This document shows, piece by piece, positions 56,159 through 64,000 of a DNA stretch of 64,000 nt. The stretch is from VXYL01 sp963665195 (GTDB lineage: Bacteria > Pseudomonadota > Gammaproteobacteria > Pseudomonadales > Azotimanducaceae). A program made the position numbers and the translations under genes. Below the pieces are notes generated by a model. The model was not told the DNA's origin. It ran no database searches and worked only from the letters and a program-made list of their open reading frames with translations. Each line of letters starts with the position of its first letter. Within the stretch, counting starts at the first letter, position 1. Location: contig OY762070.1 in the NCBI GenBank assembly GCA_963665195.1, positions 2,852,001 to 2,916,000 on the forward strand, written 5' to 3'.

Positions 56159-58624
56159 ATGGGGCGAAAAAGCAGGCCCAGCGGCTCAACGCTCAACAGG
56201 TTTTGTACAGCTTCTGGGCAAGATGTTGAGCGCATTTCCACAAAATATCAACAATATGAACGTGTTACGGTCACCGGAGTCGCAACATTACGGCAGCCAC
56301 ATGAGACATACGTGCGCCTCGCCAAGGTCAAGTCCGCGCTCGGACACGACTTGGGCAGCAGAGCCGGACAACCGCTGATGCTCACCGTGCCGCTCTTCGA
56401 CCTCGGCCGCGCTGAGTTGCCTGAGGCGACCCGACAGCCGGCGGCGGTGACCGCCATGATGCCAGGCACCAAAGTCACTGAGGCGTACGACGCATGGTGG
56501 TCGTTCGCGTGCGAGCGTCAGGCCATCTACTATCGCAGGCTGCATGGCGAGTTGGCACCTTGGACCGACGATAGCATCCTCGCCCGCTACCGGTTCACGA
56601 ACGCCTACCGCGCTGCCGACCGGGTGAGCCAGTACCTCATCCGAGAGGTGATCTACAACGACGAAGCGCCGCAGGAAGCCGACGAGGTAGTCTTCCGCAT
56701 CCTGCTGTTCAAGCTGTTCAACCGCATCGACACCTGGGAGGCGCTGACGAGCGGCATGGGCACGGTCACCCTTGCCGAGAAGCCCTACGACCGGATCGAC
56801 GAAATCCTCGAACGCGAGCTGGTAGCCGGGCGGCAGATCTACTCGGCGGCCTACATCATGCCCACCAGCCGTGCGGGAGGGTCGCAGAGCGGCGGTCGCA
56901 AGCACCGGGCGCATCTGGAACTCCTAGCGCGGATGATGGCGGAACGGCTCGGCGACCGTCTGGCGGACATGAAATCCATGACCGAGGCATTCGATCTGCT
57001 CCGCTCCTACCCCATGATCGGCGACTTTCTCGCCTACCAGTTCGTCACGGACATCAACTACAGCGACATCGTGGACTTCGAGGAGGACGAGTTCGTCGCC
57101 GCCGGGCCCGGCGCAAAGGAGGGCCTGCGCAAGTGCTTCGCGGACTCTGGCGGACGCAGCGACGAGGAACTGATCCGCATGATGATGGACGCACAGGAGA
57201 TGGAGTTCGAGCGCCTCGGACTGGACTTCCAAGACCTGTTCGGCCGGCGCCTGCAGCTCATCGACTGCCAGAACCTGTTCTGCGAGGTCGCCAAGTACGC
57301 CAGAGTGCGCTTCCCCGCGCTGACTCCTGAAGGCGACCGTACCCGCATCAAGCAGAAGTATCGCCCGACCGCCAATGTCGTTCAAGCCCCGTTCTTCCCC
57401 CCGAAGTGGGGAATCAACGGCGCCGTGGCCACCATGCTCCCGGACATGGGCCAAGGTCTCGACCTCGCCAGCTACCAGCGGCAGGCGAGCATGACGAGCT
57501 GGCACGGCACTGTACCCGGCGGCGATCCCATCACCACGCCGATGTTTGGACTGATCGGTGAGACCGGCGAGGTGGTGAGCGAACTCAAGAAGCATGTACG
57601 CGAAGGGAAAGCGTACGTCGGGTTTCGAGACCGCCTGCAGGAAGAGTTGGGCGATGTGCTCTGGTACGCAGCCGATCTGGGTCAGCGGCGCGGCCTACCT
57701 CTGACCAAGGCCCGTCGTGAGCGTGACATCGCCGCAAGGGCAGGTGCTCGGTGTGAAGAGGCGGACGGCTGGATTCGCACCGCCTTGTCCTTGACGGGGC
57801 AGACGGGGCGGATCGCCAAGGCTTACGACGAGATGCGTGACAGCAAGCGTTCCGCATCGGAGTTCGACCAGTCCTTGAGTGAAGCACTCGCCGCATTGGT
57901 ATCTGATCTCGATGCGTTGGCCCAAGCGCATGGCTTGGCGCTTTCGGACATCGCATCGAAGAACCTAGCCAAGATCAGGAGACTGTCGTCGCCAACTGCC
58001 GCGAAGGCCACCTCGTCGCGGCACGGGTGGTCGGCATCGGAGCAACTGCCCGCCCGCTTCTCCGCCACGATGGCGGATCACGCCGGGCGCGTGAGCGTGT
58101 CGTTCGTCCTCGACGACCAGACGACGCCCATCGCCCGCGACACCCTAACGGACAACGCCTATGACCCGGACGGCTACCGATTCCACGACGTCTTTCACTT
58201 CGCCTACGCCGCCGTCCTCGGCTGGTCGCCGGTTACTCGCAGCCTCCTGAGCCGCAAGAGGAAGAGCAACCCGCGCGTGGACGAGGTGGAGGACGGAGGC
58301 CGAGCAGTGGCCATCGAAGAAGGCATCTCGGCAATGGTCTTCGCCTATGCCGCACAGCACGCGATGCTGGAAGGCGTGGATGCCGTGGACGACGCGCTCC
58401 TGCGCACGATCCGCGACATGACCCGGCACTTGGAGGTGCGTAGCCGGACGGCTGCGGACTGGCAGCATGCCATCCTTCAGGGCTTCGAGGCCTGGCGTGG
58501 CGTCCGGGCGGCAGGTGGCGGGCAGGTGGAGGCGGATGGGCGGGCGAGGACCATTCGGTTCGCTCCGAACGCTGAACAGGAGCGTACCAGCGCTGACCTG
58601 TTCGAGTTGCTCGACGGGCAATAG
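56159..58624 (+). CDS. HMUDK-helical (nucleotide kinase-like) and MazG-like pyrophosphohydrolase fusion
   Basis: About 820 residues from the ATG at 56159 (the frame is open from 56030; a GTG near 56311 is also possible). The first 400 residues resemble the 5-hmdU DNA kinase helical domain family: AWWSFACERQAIYYRRLHGE, FTNAYRAADRVSQYLIREVI, FRILLFKLFNRIDTWEAL, YPMIGDFLAYQFVTDINYS, FPPKWGIN. A MazG-like NTP pyrophosphohydrolase domain follows (about 460-540, FGLIGETGEVVSELKKHV and LQEELGDVLWYAADL, with the ExxE and EExxD metal motifs). A third helical domain (YRFHDVFHFAYAAVLGWSP, AIEEGISAMVFAYAAQHAM) resembles another MazG-like module. The next gene is a dCTP-deaminase-like membrane protein 30 bases on. 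A nucleotide-targeting defence role is inferred. Confidence 0.75.
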   Translation: MGRKSRPSGSTLNRFCTASGQDVERISTKYQQYERVTVTGVATLRQPHETYVRLAKVKSALGHDLGSRAGQPLMLTVPLFDLGRAELPEATRQPAAVTAMMPGTKVTEAYDAWWSFACERQAIYYRRLHGELAPWTDDSILARYRFTNAYRAADRVSQYLIREVIYNDEAPQEADEVVFRILLFKLFNRIDTWEALTSGMGTVTLAEKPYDRIDEILERELVAGRQIYSAAYIMPTSRAGGSQSGGRKHRAHLELLARMMAERLGDRLADMKSMTEAFDLLRSYPMIGDFLAYQFVTDINYSDIVDFEEDEFVAAGPGAKEGLRKCFADSGGRSDEELIRMMMDAQEMEFERLGLDFQDLFGRRLQLIDCQNLFCEVAKYARVRFPALTPEGDRTRIKQKYRPTANVVQAPFFPPKWGINGAVATMLPDMGQGLDLASYQRQASMTSWHGTVPGGDPITTPMFGLIGETGEVVSELKKHVREGKAYVGFRDRLQEELGDVLWYAADLGQRRGLPLTKARRERDIAARAGARCEEADGWIRTALSLTGQTGRIAKAYDEMRDSKRSASEFDQSLSEALAALVSDLDALAQAHGLALSDIASKNLAKIRRLSSPTAAKATSSRHGWSASEQLPARFSATMADHAGRVSVSFVLDDQTTPIARDTLTDNAYDPDGYRFHDVFHFAYAAVLGWSPVTRSLLSRKRKSNPRVDEVEDGGRAVAIEEGISAMVFAYAAQHAMLEGVDAVDDALLRTIRDMTRHLEVRSRTAADWQHAILQGFEAWRGVRAAGGGQVEADGRARTIRFAPNAEQERTSADLFELLDGQ

Positions 58625-58654
58625 GCAACACACAGGCGAAGGAGAGGGCAGGGC

Positions 58655-59344
58655 ATGTTCTGGGGGGCGACGCGACTGGGAGACCGACTCAATGCCTGCG
58701 AGCGCGTGAAGCCATTTTGCAAACACAAGATCGACGGTGCTTCCTACCGGCTGTCCATCGGCCACGAAGTCTACGTGTCGCCCACCGGCGAGGCGGCGGA
58801 TGCGAGCACCACTTCCATCACTCACCTCAAGAGTGGCGAAGCCTTCGCAATCCCGCCCGGGCAGTTCGCCTTCCTCTTGACGGACGAGCAGGTGCAGGTC
58901 CGTGAGAAAGAAATCGCCTTCATCTCGATGCGTGCCAGCACGAAGTACCGCGGCCTCGTGAGTGCGTCCGGCTTTCATGTAGATCCGAACTTCCACGGAC
59001 GCCTAACCTTCGCCGTCTTCAACGCTGGCCCTGTCGCGGTACACCTCCGCCAGGACGACGACATCTTCCTGATTTGGTTTGCCGATCTGACCGACCCAGG
59101 GACCAAGCGCCACTCCGGCGCCGGCCCCTTTCGTCTCAAGAGTGAGTGGATCAGCGGCATCAGCGGTAAACTCTATTCGCTCACGAGCTTGGCCAACGCG
59201 GTAGATGCCACCGAACGCAGGCTCGAGCGGCGACTCGATGCGGTAACGCGGGAACTTGCTATCTTCCGGGTCGTCGCAGCTATCGCGGTAACGGCCTTGT
59301 TTGGCCTCGGATTCCTCGTCTTGAGGCAGTTGGGAGCCGAATGA
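58655..59344 (+). CDS. Membrane-anchored dCTP-deaminase-like protein lacking the catalytic Glu
   Basis: 229 residues. Residues 1-165 have the dUTPase/Dcd fold: FCKHKIDGASYRLSIGHEVY, FAIPPGQFAFLLTDE, SMRASTKYRGLVSASGFHVDP and FHGRLTFAVFNAGP. The STKYR element keeps Ser and Arg, but where Dcd has LEL/F.N this protein has FAVFN, replacing the general-base Glu with Ala120. Residues 170-205 form a coiled coil (ATERRLERRLDAVTREL) and 207-226 one membrane helix (VVAAIAVTALFGLGFLVL). It may sense nucleotides or assemble at the membrane rather than deaminate. It follows the kinase/MazG fusion by 30 bases and precedes a small membrane protein by 1 base. Confidence 0.75.
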   Translation: MFWGATRLGDRLNACERVKPFCKHKIDGASYRLSIGHEVYVSPTGEAADASTTSITHLKSGEAFAIPPGQFAFLLTDEQVQVREKEIAFISMRASTKYRGLVSASGFHVDPNFHGRLTFAVFNAGPVAVHLRQDDDIFLIWFADLTDPGTKRHSGAGPFRLKSEWISGISGKLYSLTSLANAVDATERRLERRLDAVTRELAIFRVVAAIAVTALFGLGFLVLRQLGAE

Positions 59345-59345
59345 A

Positions 59346-59708
59346 GTGCCCTATTGGAGGCGGAAAGTAAACAGGACGGTCGGGACCTGGACCATTATGG
59401 CCTTCGCGGCTGTGTCTGGCTTCTGCGCCCTTTGCTTCGCTCGCACCGGAAACCACCTTGGAGCGTTCGTTGCCGTCGCCTTGGCTGCCCTTTGGGGGTT
59501 GGCAGCAGTGTGGCTGATCGCTTACGGGGCAAGCGAACGCCGCATTCAGGCGGAAGCGCGGGAGCGAGTGGTCCACGAAGCGCTCGACTACCTTCTGCGT
59601 GAAGAGCGGCAGGCCAAGGGTGGTGACCGGACGAGCGAGCGTGATGACTTGGCTGACCGGCTTCAAGCGCTTGCGTCGAAGGCGCTTGACGGAAGCCGTG
59701 CCGACTGA
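59346..59708 (+). CDS. Small two-helix membrane protein, third gene of the nucleotide cassette
   Basis: 120 residues from a GTG start one base after the preceding stop. Two membrane segments (about 17-33, IMAFAAVSGFCALCFA, and 40-60, FVAVALAALWGLAAVWLIAYG) are followed by a charged helical tail (RERVVHEALDYLLREERQAK). Spacing indicates translational coupling to the Dcd-like gene. It could form a membrane effector with that protein. No family recognised. Confidence 0.6.
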   Translation: MPYWRRKVNRTVGTWTIMAFAAVSGFCALCFARTGNHLGAFVAVALAALWGLAAVWLIAYGASERRIQAEARERVVHEALDYLLREERQAKGGDRTSERDDLADRLQALASKALDGSRAD

Positions 59709-59714
59709 CGCGGT

Positions 59715-60165
59715 TCCGGGGTGGTGGTCCCGGTAGACATCGGAGCCAAGGACCCCGTAGCAAATGTCGCGCGGTACGCCCATGCGACCGTGCCGACCAG
59801 CACCACGCGTCCTTCGCACGACTTAGTTCGCCGGCGCTCGCCGCGGGTTCGTTGCCATCGTCGCAGCGACGATGACGGCATCTGCGCTGCGCCACGCCGT
59901 GAAATCCGCGTTGGCTTGGATCTGCAGTGACCGCGAACGCAGTCCCGCTTCCTCCGCATCGGTGTGAAACAGAAGCTGCGCGAAGGCGAGCAAGCCCACA
60001 ACCCGACGCGGATGACGACCACCCGTTCTCCAAGGCCGCAGCTCTGCTTGGCGAACGCCCTCCAGGGCGATCACGGTCGCCAGCTTCCACGCTGGCCTCG
60101 ACGACCTAGCCCGCTGGCAAGTAGCCGAGGCGATAAGCTCGGCTAGCTGACTCTTCCCCTCGTGC
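59715..60165 (-). pseudogene. Decayed partial copy of the bi-domain dehydrogenase
   Basis: On the minus strand, in order, remnants of the intact gene appear: KSQLAELIAS (KSQLDEPISL in the intact gene), IALEGVRQAELRPW (IALQGVRQTQPQLG), VVIRVGLWACS (VVIGLGLVGLL), ANADFTAWRSADAVIVAAT (ANADFTAGHGADAVIIAAA) and a GRVVLVGTV segment. Several frameshifts and a deletion are present. It covers roughly residues 84-285 of the 729-residue enzyme. Confidence 0.8.
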
Positions 60166-60169
60166 GGGG

Positions 60170-60692
60170 AGCTGCGACACCTCCGTACGAACGCGCTGGA
60201 TCGCGCCGTCTCACGAGAACCGGGTCCATCGGCATCGCGAACGTGCGGCCACCAGTGCATGGAGCCGCACCAGCGCGCCCATGCGGCGGATGCGCCCATC
60301 CGGCGAGCTTGCCCCCGGGGCCGCTAGTGAGTTTGGTCGCCGCCGCCCTTCCCTTCACGTCCTGAATGGATACATGGGCATTGCGGCCTGTTCGCCACCG
60401 AGGTCCGGGACGCTACCCGCGACGGGCGCACCCTTACCTCGCCGCCCCGCGGGACACACAAAGCCGTCTCCGCAGCTTGCCCGGCCCAGCCCCAAGCTCC
60501 CGAGACCCGCATCGTTCAGGCTCACAGTCTCATCGGAACGCTGCGGCCGCGGGTGCATGGCGCACCGGTCTGACGCCGATCAACGCCGGCGCGTCTCGGG
60601 GTCGATACGGACCCCATCCGTGGAACTCGGGCACCAAGCCGTGGTCACACTCGACTTCACGGGTAGCACCCGGTCAGGCATAGGAGTTGAGG
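60170..60692. other. Stretch without a supported gene
   Basis: About 520 bases between the dehydrogenase remnant and the DUF1863 gene. Open frames on both strands overlap without similarity or starts. The promoter of the downstream TIR-like gene presumably lies near the right end, where the AGGAG site at 60682-60686 sits six bases before its ATG. Confidence 0.5.
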
Positions 60693-61244
60693 ATGGGGAC
60701 CACGCAGAGGCACAAGGTCTTCGTGAGCTTTCACCATGACGACGAGCTGTACAAGGACCGGTTCTGTCGGTGGTTGGGGAACAGCTTCGTGGACAAGTCG
60801 GTAGAGGACGGTGACATCGAGTCCACCAACAAGGTCGACACGATTCGCCGAACCATTCGCGATGACTTCATTGCGGACGCGACGGTGACGGTCGTTCTGG
60901 TCGGGCGCTGCACTTGGCAGCGCAAGCACGTCGATTGGGAGGTCGGGTCTAGCCTTCGGGCGACCCAAAACAACCCGCGCTGCGGCCTGCTGGGGATCCT
61001 GCTTCCTAGCCACAGCGACCACGGGAAGCGGAACTTCAATCCTAGGTTGATTCCACCAAGGCTTGCAGACAACGTCGGGGCACCCTCCTCTTTCGGGCTG
61101 CTCTACCATTGGCCAACGTCCTGGAACGCAAGCACGGTCCAAGGCTGGATTCATGAAGCCTTCCAGCGTCGTAATCGCTATCCGGACAACAGTCGCGAGC
61201 ACTTCGCCCGCAACCGTTCGGGTGACTGCGCACGGGGCTGGTAG
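60693..61244 (+). CDS. TIR-like DUF1863 (ThsB-like) protein
   Basis: 183 residues. The DUF1863/MTH538 TIR-like fold is clear: KVFVSFHHDDELYKDRF, DKSVEDGDIESTN, IRDDFIADATVTVVLVGRCT, WQRKHVDWEVGSSLR and CGLLGILLPSH. This is the family of Thoeris ThsB sensors, which on phage infection make a cyclic-ADP-ribose-like signal. The Glu of VDWEVGSSL is the expected catalytic-type position. The start has AGGAG six bases upstream. No ThsA-like SIR2 gene lies beside it; the nearest possible partners are the convergent SLOG/TIR pair 28 bases beyond its stop. Confidence 0.8.
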   Translation: MGTTQRHKVFVSFHHDDELYKDRFCRWLGNSFVDKSVEDGDIESTNKVDTIRRTIRDDFIADATVTVVLVGRCTWQRKHVDWEVGSSLRATQNNPRCGLLGILLPSHSDHGKRNFNPRLIPPRLADNVGAPSSFGLLYHWPTSWNASTVQGWIHEAFQRRNRYPDNSREHFARNRSGDCARGW

Positions 61245-61272
61245 GGCTGTCGCGGCTTCAAGCCCAGTAGGT

Positions 61273-62439
61273 CTAGTCCGCCGAGAGCACGGCCGTGCGG
61301 AAGTGCTCCGCGCCGGCCCTCGTCGTCTCGCGCCAGCGCTGGTCCTTCAGGCACTTCAGGGTGCCGATGGCCATGGAGCGAGGGGAGTCCAAGGCGGAGG
61401 TCTCGCCATAGACTTCCGCCAAGTTCGACTCGGCGAGGGTCTCGACGAAGGCATGGGCGCCGTTGGCCAACGCCGCAAACACAGCTGAGTCACCCAACTC
61501 GCCATCCTGCTCCGGCGACGGTTTTCCGGTCTGTAGCGTTTGGGCGACATCTGCTGCGCATCCGCCGAACCCGGCCAGTGCGACCAGGCGATTGCCGGCG
61601 AGGAGCGAGTAGAGGGACTCCTCGGCAACGCCTGGGAAGTGCCCGCTGTAGCCGCCCCTCTTGCCGCCGACGACCACACGGGCGTCCTCATCGGCGGCCA
61701 TGAACAGGCGCAACTCAGAATAGTAGGAGGCGTCGGACACGTCGGCCCGACTCAGAATCTCCTCCTTATAGTCGGCAATGAACCGACTAAGCTCGGCCAA
61801 CGCCGACGTCCCGTCCAGCACCCAGCCGTGCTCCGTGGCAGGTTCGCCTACAGGAGCCCATGGAGGCGGGGTAGGCCAGACATGGCTGGAACACCACACT
61901 TGGGGAGCGTATTGGGCCTGCTGGGCACGTTGGTCTGGCCCCACCACCTCGGAGCGTCCGTTCCCGACGACTCCCCGCGGGCGTCGTTGCGTGACCCGAA
62001 CACGCCCCAAGGACGAGGTACCGTTGCGCTCCAGTCGCAAGCTAGGAGCCTGACCTCCCATCCCGACGAGCACAAGCTCGGTTGTGCCCCCAAAGGTCCA
62101 AAGGTGCTCGTAGATGGCCTCCGCGCTCATGTCCCGCCAGATCGGCGCGGCGAGATAGTGGATGCAGGGCGGCGTGGCCGAGGCGATGTCCTCGCTGCCA
62201 TAGCGTTCTGCCACAGACCGAAAAAGCTTGAAGGTGAAGCCATCTGGCTCGATATGCCCACCGTAGCCGATCCGTGCGTCTGCCGCGGCCAAGAGCGTAA
62301 CGACCTCCGCTAGCGCACGTTCGAGGTGGGCGGGAACCAGGCCGAGACGCACGAGATCTTCGCTGTCGGAGATCGAGATGCCAACCAGCTCACCATCCAA
62401 GGCCCTTCGTCCGTGTCCGGCGTTGGCACGGGCGGTCAT
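61273..62439 (-). CDS. SLOG-domain protein (partner of the TIR protein)
   Basis: 388 residues. The N-terminal part (about 15-80) reads LVGISISDSEDLVRLGLVPA, HLERALAEVVTLL, ARIGYGGHIEPDGFTFKLF; the C-terminal part (about 255-330) reads ELRLFMAADEDARVVVGGK, YSGHFPGVAEESLYSLLAG and LVALAGFGGCAADVA. Both are SLOG/Rossmann signatures seen in nucleotide-binding conflict proteins, separated by a Pro/Gln-rich disordered region. The ATG (62439) overlaps the stop of the TIR gene (62436), so the two are coupled. SLOG domains bind NAD-derived or other nucleotide ligands, so this is likely the sensor or effector for the TIR product (inference). Confidence 0.75.
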   Translation of the reverse strand: MTARANAGHGRRALDGELVGISISDSEDLVRLGLVPAHLERALAEVVTLLAAADARIGYGGHIEPDGFTFKLFRSVAERYGSEDIASATPPCIHYLAAPIWRDMSAEAIYEHLWTFGGTTELVLVGMGGQAPSLRLERNGTSSLGRVRVTQRRPRGVVGNGRSEVVGPDQRAQQAQYAPQVWCSSHVWPTPPPWAPVGEPATEHGWVLDGTSALAELSRFIADYKEEILSRADVSDASYYSELRLFMAADEDARVVVGGKRGGYSGHFPGVAEESLYSLLAGNRLVALAGFGGCAADVAQTLQTGKPSPEQDGELGDSAVFAALANGAHAFVETLAESNLAEVYGETSALDSPRSMAIGTLKCLKDQRWRETTRAGAEHFRTAVLSAD

Positions 62440-63626
62440 GCGACCTCCGAGAGCGGCAGCACGGTGACACTGTCGGGCCGAAGAGCATCGATTAGCTCAA
62501 GGAGGTGGGGCTCCAGCGGCGGGTCCGGATAGATGAGCGTCGCGTCACCGCCCGCTTGAGGACTGTCCAGAACATGGAACGCGAGGTCCGCCAGTTCCAC
62601 AGGGCGCGGGAGCAGTGTGGCGTGTCCGATGTTCGCGTGCTCGGCCACCAACCGGGCCTCACGCAGCCATAGCTCCGTGCGCAGCACCTCCGTCAGCACG
62701 TCGAGCATCAACTGGTCCATGGCGAGCGCCTCGGCCGAGTGTTCCCGAACGGTTGGGATATTACCACCGTAGGCGAAGCTGTTGGCTTGACGGTGCGTGA
62801 CGGCGTTGACGGCAAGGATAGGGCGGCGCTGGCGCTTGGCTTCCAGGACCTCCTGCTGGCACGCCGCGCGGCCCGGGTACATGTCGCTGTCGAGTGCGAT
62901 GAGCGCACTGCGCCCGATGGCGTCCTTGAACTGCTGCCGCCATGACCAGCCGGGAAGGGCGTCGGCCTCGTCGCGATAGCCATCAATGCCGTAGTTGGTT
63001 TCTGCCATGCGAGCAGCGAGTCGATGTACGAGGGACTTGGTCCGGTCTTCGGGCACATCCGCCTTCGCATGGCTCAGGAAGGCCATGCGACGGGCGGGCG
63101 ACGGCTGATCAGGGGACTGAAGGCGGCCGAGTCCGTCGAGGATCAGCCTGGAGGTGTGAAGCAACGTGCGCACGACGCCATGCTCCGTGTCGGTCCCATC
63201 TGGCCAGTCAAATGCTCTCTCGGCTTGGATCTGGCCGTGCTTGGTGCCCGATGTCTGCAATGGGTCGAGGAAGCGCTTGTCCATTGCGATCACGAGAGGC
63301 AGACAGAACCCGGTGGGGATGGCGCCGGTCCCTGAGGGCAGCCTGTCCGTGATCGCTTCCCGGAGACTGGCCCCGGGGCCTGCCAATGCTCTGCTGAGGG
63401 CCTGGTCGGCAAGGATGACGACGACGGTGAAGTCGGCGTCGCCGAGTAGGGTGGCCGGCGACGGACTGGTCTTGTCGAACGAGCTGAGGACGCGAGTAGA
63501 GACCGGCTGCGCGAGCGGCGTGGTTTCGTCGCCCTCAAAGTGCCGCATGACGGCGTTTGCCATGTATCTGCCAGCGGGCAAGGCCCGATCATGGATGACG
63601 AGGATGCGAGCGGTTTCGTGCGGCAT
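62436..63626 (-). CDS. TIR-domain protein with N-terminal extension
   Basis: 396 residues. Residues ~1-175 are an alpha/beta extension (ARILVIHDRALPAGRYMANA, DFTVVVILADQALSRAL, FCLPLVIAMDKRFLDPL). The TIR domain starts near 180: MAFLSHAKADVPED, VHRLAARMAETNYGIDGYRD, IGRSALIALDSDMYPGR and CQQEVLEAKRQRRPILAVNA, where the Glu in CQQEV occupies the catalytic NADase position. A helical C-terminus follows. It is upstream in a two-gene unit with the SLOG protein (4-base overlap). TIR enzymes of this sort make NAD-derived signals or deplete NAD on infection. No signal peptide; start at 63626. Confidence 0.8.
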   Translation of the reverse strand: MPHETARILVIHDRALPAGRYMANAVMRHFEGDETTPLAQPVSTRVLSSFDKTSPSPATLLGDADFTVVVILADQALSRALAGPGASLREAITDRLPSGTGAIPTGFCLPLVIAMDKRFLDPLQTSGTKHGQIQAERAFDWPDGTDTEHGVVRTLLHTSRLILDGLGRLQSPDQPSPARRMAFLSHAKADVPEDRTKSLVHRLAARMAETNYGIDGYRDEADALPGWSWRQQFKDAIGRSALIALDSDMYPGRAACQQEVLEAKRQRRPILAVNAVTHRQANSFAYGGNIPTVREHSAEALAMDQLMLDVLTEVLRTELWLREARLVAEHANIGHATLLPRPVELADLAFHVLDSPQAGGDATLIYPDPPLEPHLLELIDALRPDSVTVLPLSEVA

Positions 63627-63827
63627 GGCTTCGGACTGTGGCGCGTCAGTTCGAGAGTAGCGCCGGCGTCGAGCGCAAAGTAGTAGCGGAAGTTGCCGGC
63701 ATCACCGCCGACGTCGCTGGATCCAATCCCATGGCTTGCCAGCATAGCCCTCATCGGGTAGTGACCTAAGTACTCTCGCAGGAACATCCTGTATTGTTGA
63801 GCGCACTTTTGCCGAGAGGCCAGGGTC

Positions 63828-64000
63828 ATGGACGACGCTGCGACGCGGACGATACTTGCGAAGTTTCTGGATCTGGAACCGGTGCTCGACGAGCGCGCCA
63901 AGAGGCTCTGGGCTGCGACCGAGGCGCGCGCGGTCGGTCGCGGGGGCATCGAGCGGGTGTGGGAGGCGACGGGCATGTCGCGGGTCACGATCGCGAAGGG
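63828..64000 (+). CDS. ISAzo13-family transposase, N-terminal part (runs off the window)
   Basis: 57 codons visible from the ATG at 63828: FLDLEPVLDERAKRLWAATE, ARAVGRGGIERVWEATGMSR, VTIAKG. This is the characteristic opening of ISAzo13 transposases. It marks a mobile element at the right edge of the defence block, transcribed away from the TIR gene. IS ends could not be determined. Confidence 0.8.
   Translation, partial: MDDAATRTILAKFLDLEPVLDERAKRLWAATEARAVGRGGIERVWEATGMSRVTIAK

Noticed and set aside
55941..56378. Plus-strand frame overlapping the start of the kinase/MazG gene
   Set aside because: A short stretch (QWGEKAGPAAQRSTGFVQLL) looks protein-like, possibly the tail of a lost gene, but no family was recognised and most of the frame is not coding-like. 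It is not annotated.

Overview
The window is GC-rich DNA, probably from a host-associated Gram-negative bacterium. The evidence is an autotransporter-like outer-membrane barrel with a SPOR domain, an ASST-type sulfotransferase, and several phytanoyl-CoA-dioxygenase-like (PhyH) enzymes and sulfatase copies. The many ankyrin, Fn3 and Ig-like repeats and decayed defence and toxin genes suggest a marine, perhaps sponge-associated, proteobacterium. The taxonomy is inference; no rRNA gene is present.

Left part (1-12.7 kb). A truncated ASPIC/UnbV-vanadium haloperoxidase fusion is followed by a tightly packed operon (3151-7897). That operon encodes a ferritin-like diiron protein, a paralogue that has lost all four carboxylate ligands, two small SCP2-like proteins, an FmdB-type zinc ribbon and a sodium/solute symporter. 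It resembles the catalytic/structural subunit pairing of multicomponent monooxygenases. A PhyH dioxygenase, a VapBC toxin-antitoxin pair, a coiled-coil membrane protein and tRNA-Arg(CCG) beside an ATPase gene remnant follow.

Central part (12.7-35.5 kb). A sulfatase lies downstream (minus strand) of a two-gene unit: an arylsulfotransferase whose stop codon overlaps the start of a giant (~5,730 codon) surface protein. The giant protein carries a signal peptide, Calx-beta-like repeats, 30 copies of a Trp-rich, two-cysteine repeat, 9 Fn3 domains, 14 He_PIG Ig-like domains, a C-terminal beta-barrel and a terminal SPOR domain. A small gene plus dCTP-deaminase-like gene cassette sits between two identical 191-bp copies of the sulfatase 5' end. 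A third, decayed copy precedes the sulfotransferase.

Metabolic part (35.6-45.5 kb). This holds a DUF35/thiolase pair, then a PhyH - GH4 glycosidase (frameshifted) - ketopantoate-reductase-like operon ending in a clear terminator, an ankyrin protein and isoleucyl-tRNA synthetase.

Right part (45.5-64 kb). This is an accessory and defence island with much decay: an AlbA/HATPase protein with a 10-bp tandem repeat behind it, frameshifted DUF4338 and AAA remnants, an ImmA/IrrE-like protein without its zinc motif, and a DUF1703 ATPase-nuclease carrying a 45-bp palindromic in-frame insertion. A bi-domain dehydrogenase, whose heparinase-like neighbour appears cut off, comes next. Then follows the most interesting block (56.0-63.6 kb). 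It contains a nucleotide-kinase-like/MazG-like fusion next to a membrane-anchored, catalytically degenerate dCTP-deaminase-like protein and a small membrane protein, a ThsB-like TIR protein (DUF1863), and a convergent overlapping TIR + SLOG gene pair. These look like nucleotide-based antiphage systems. The window ends inside an ISAzo13-type transposase.
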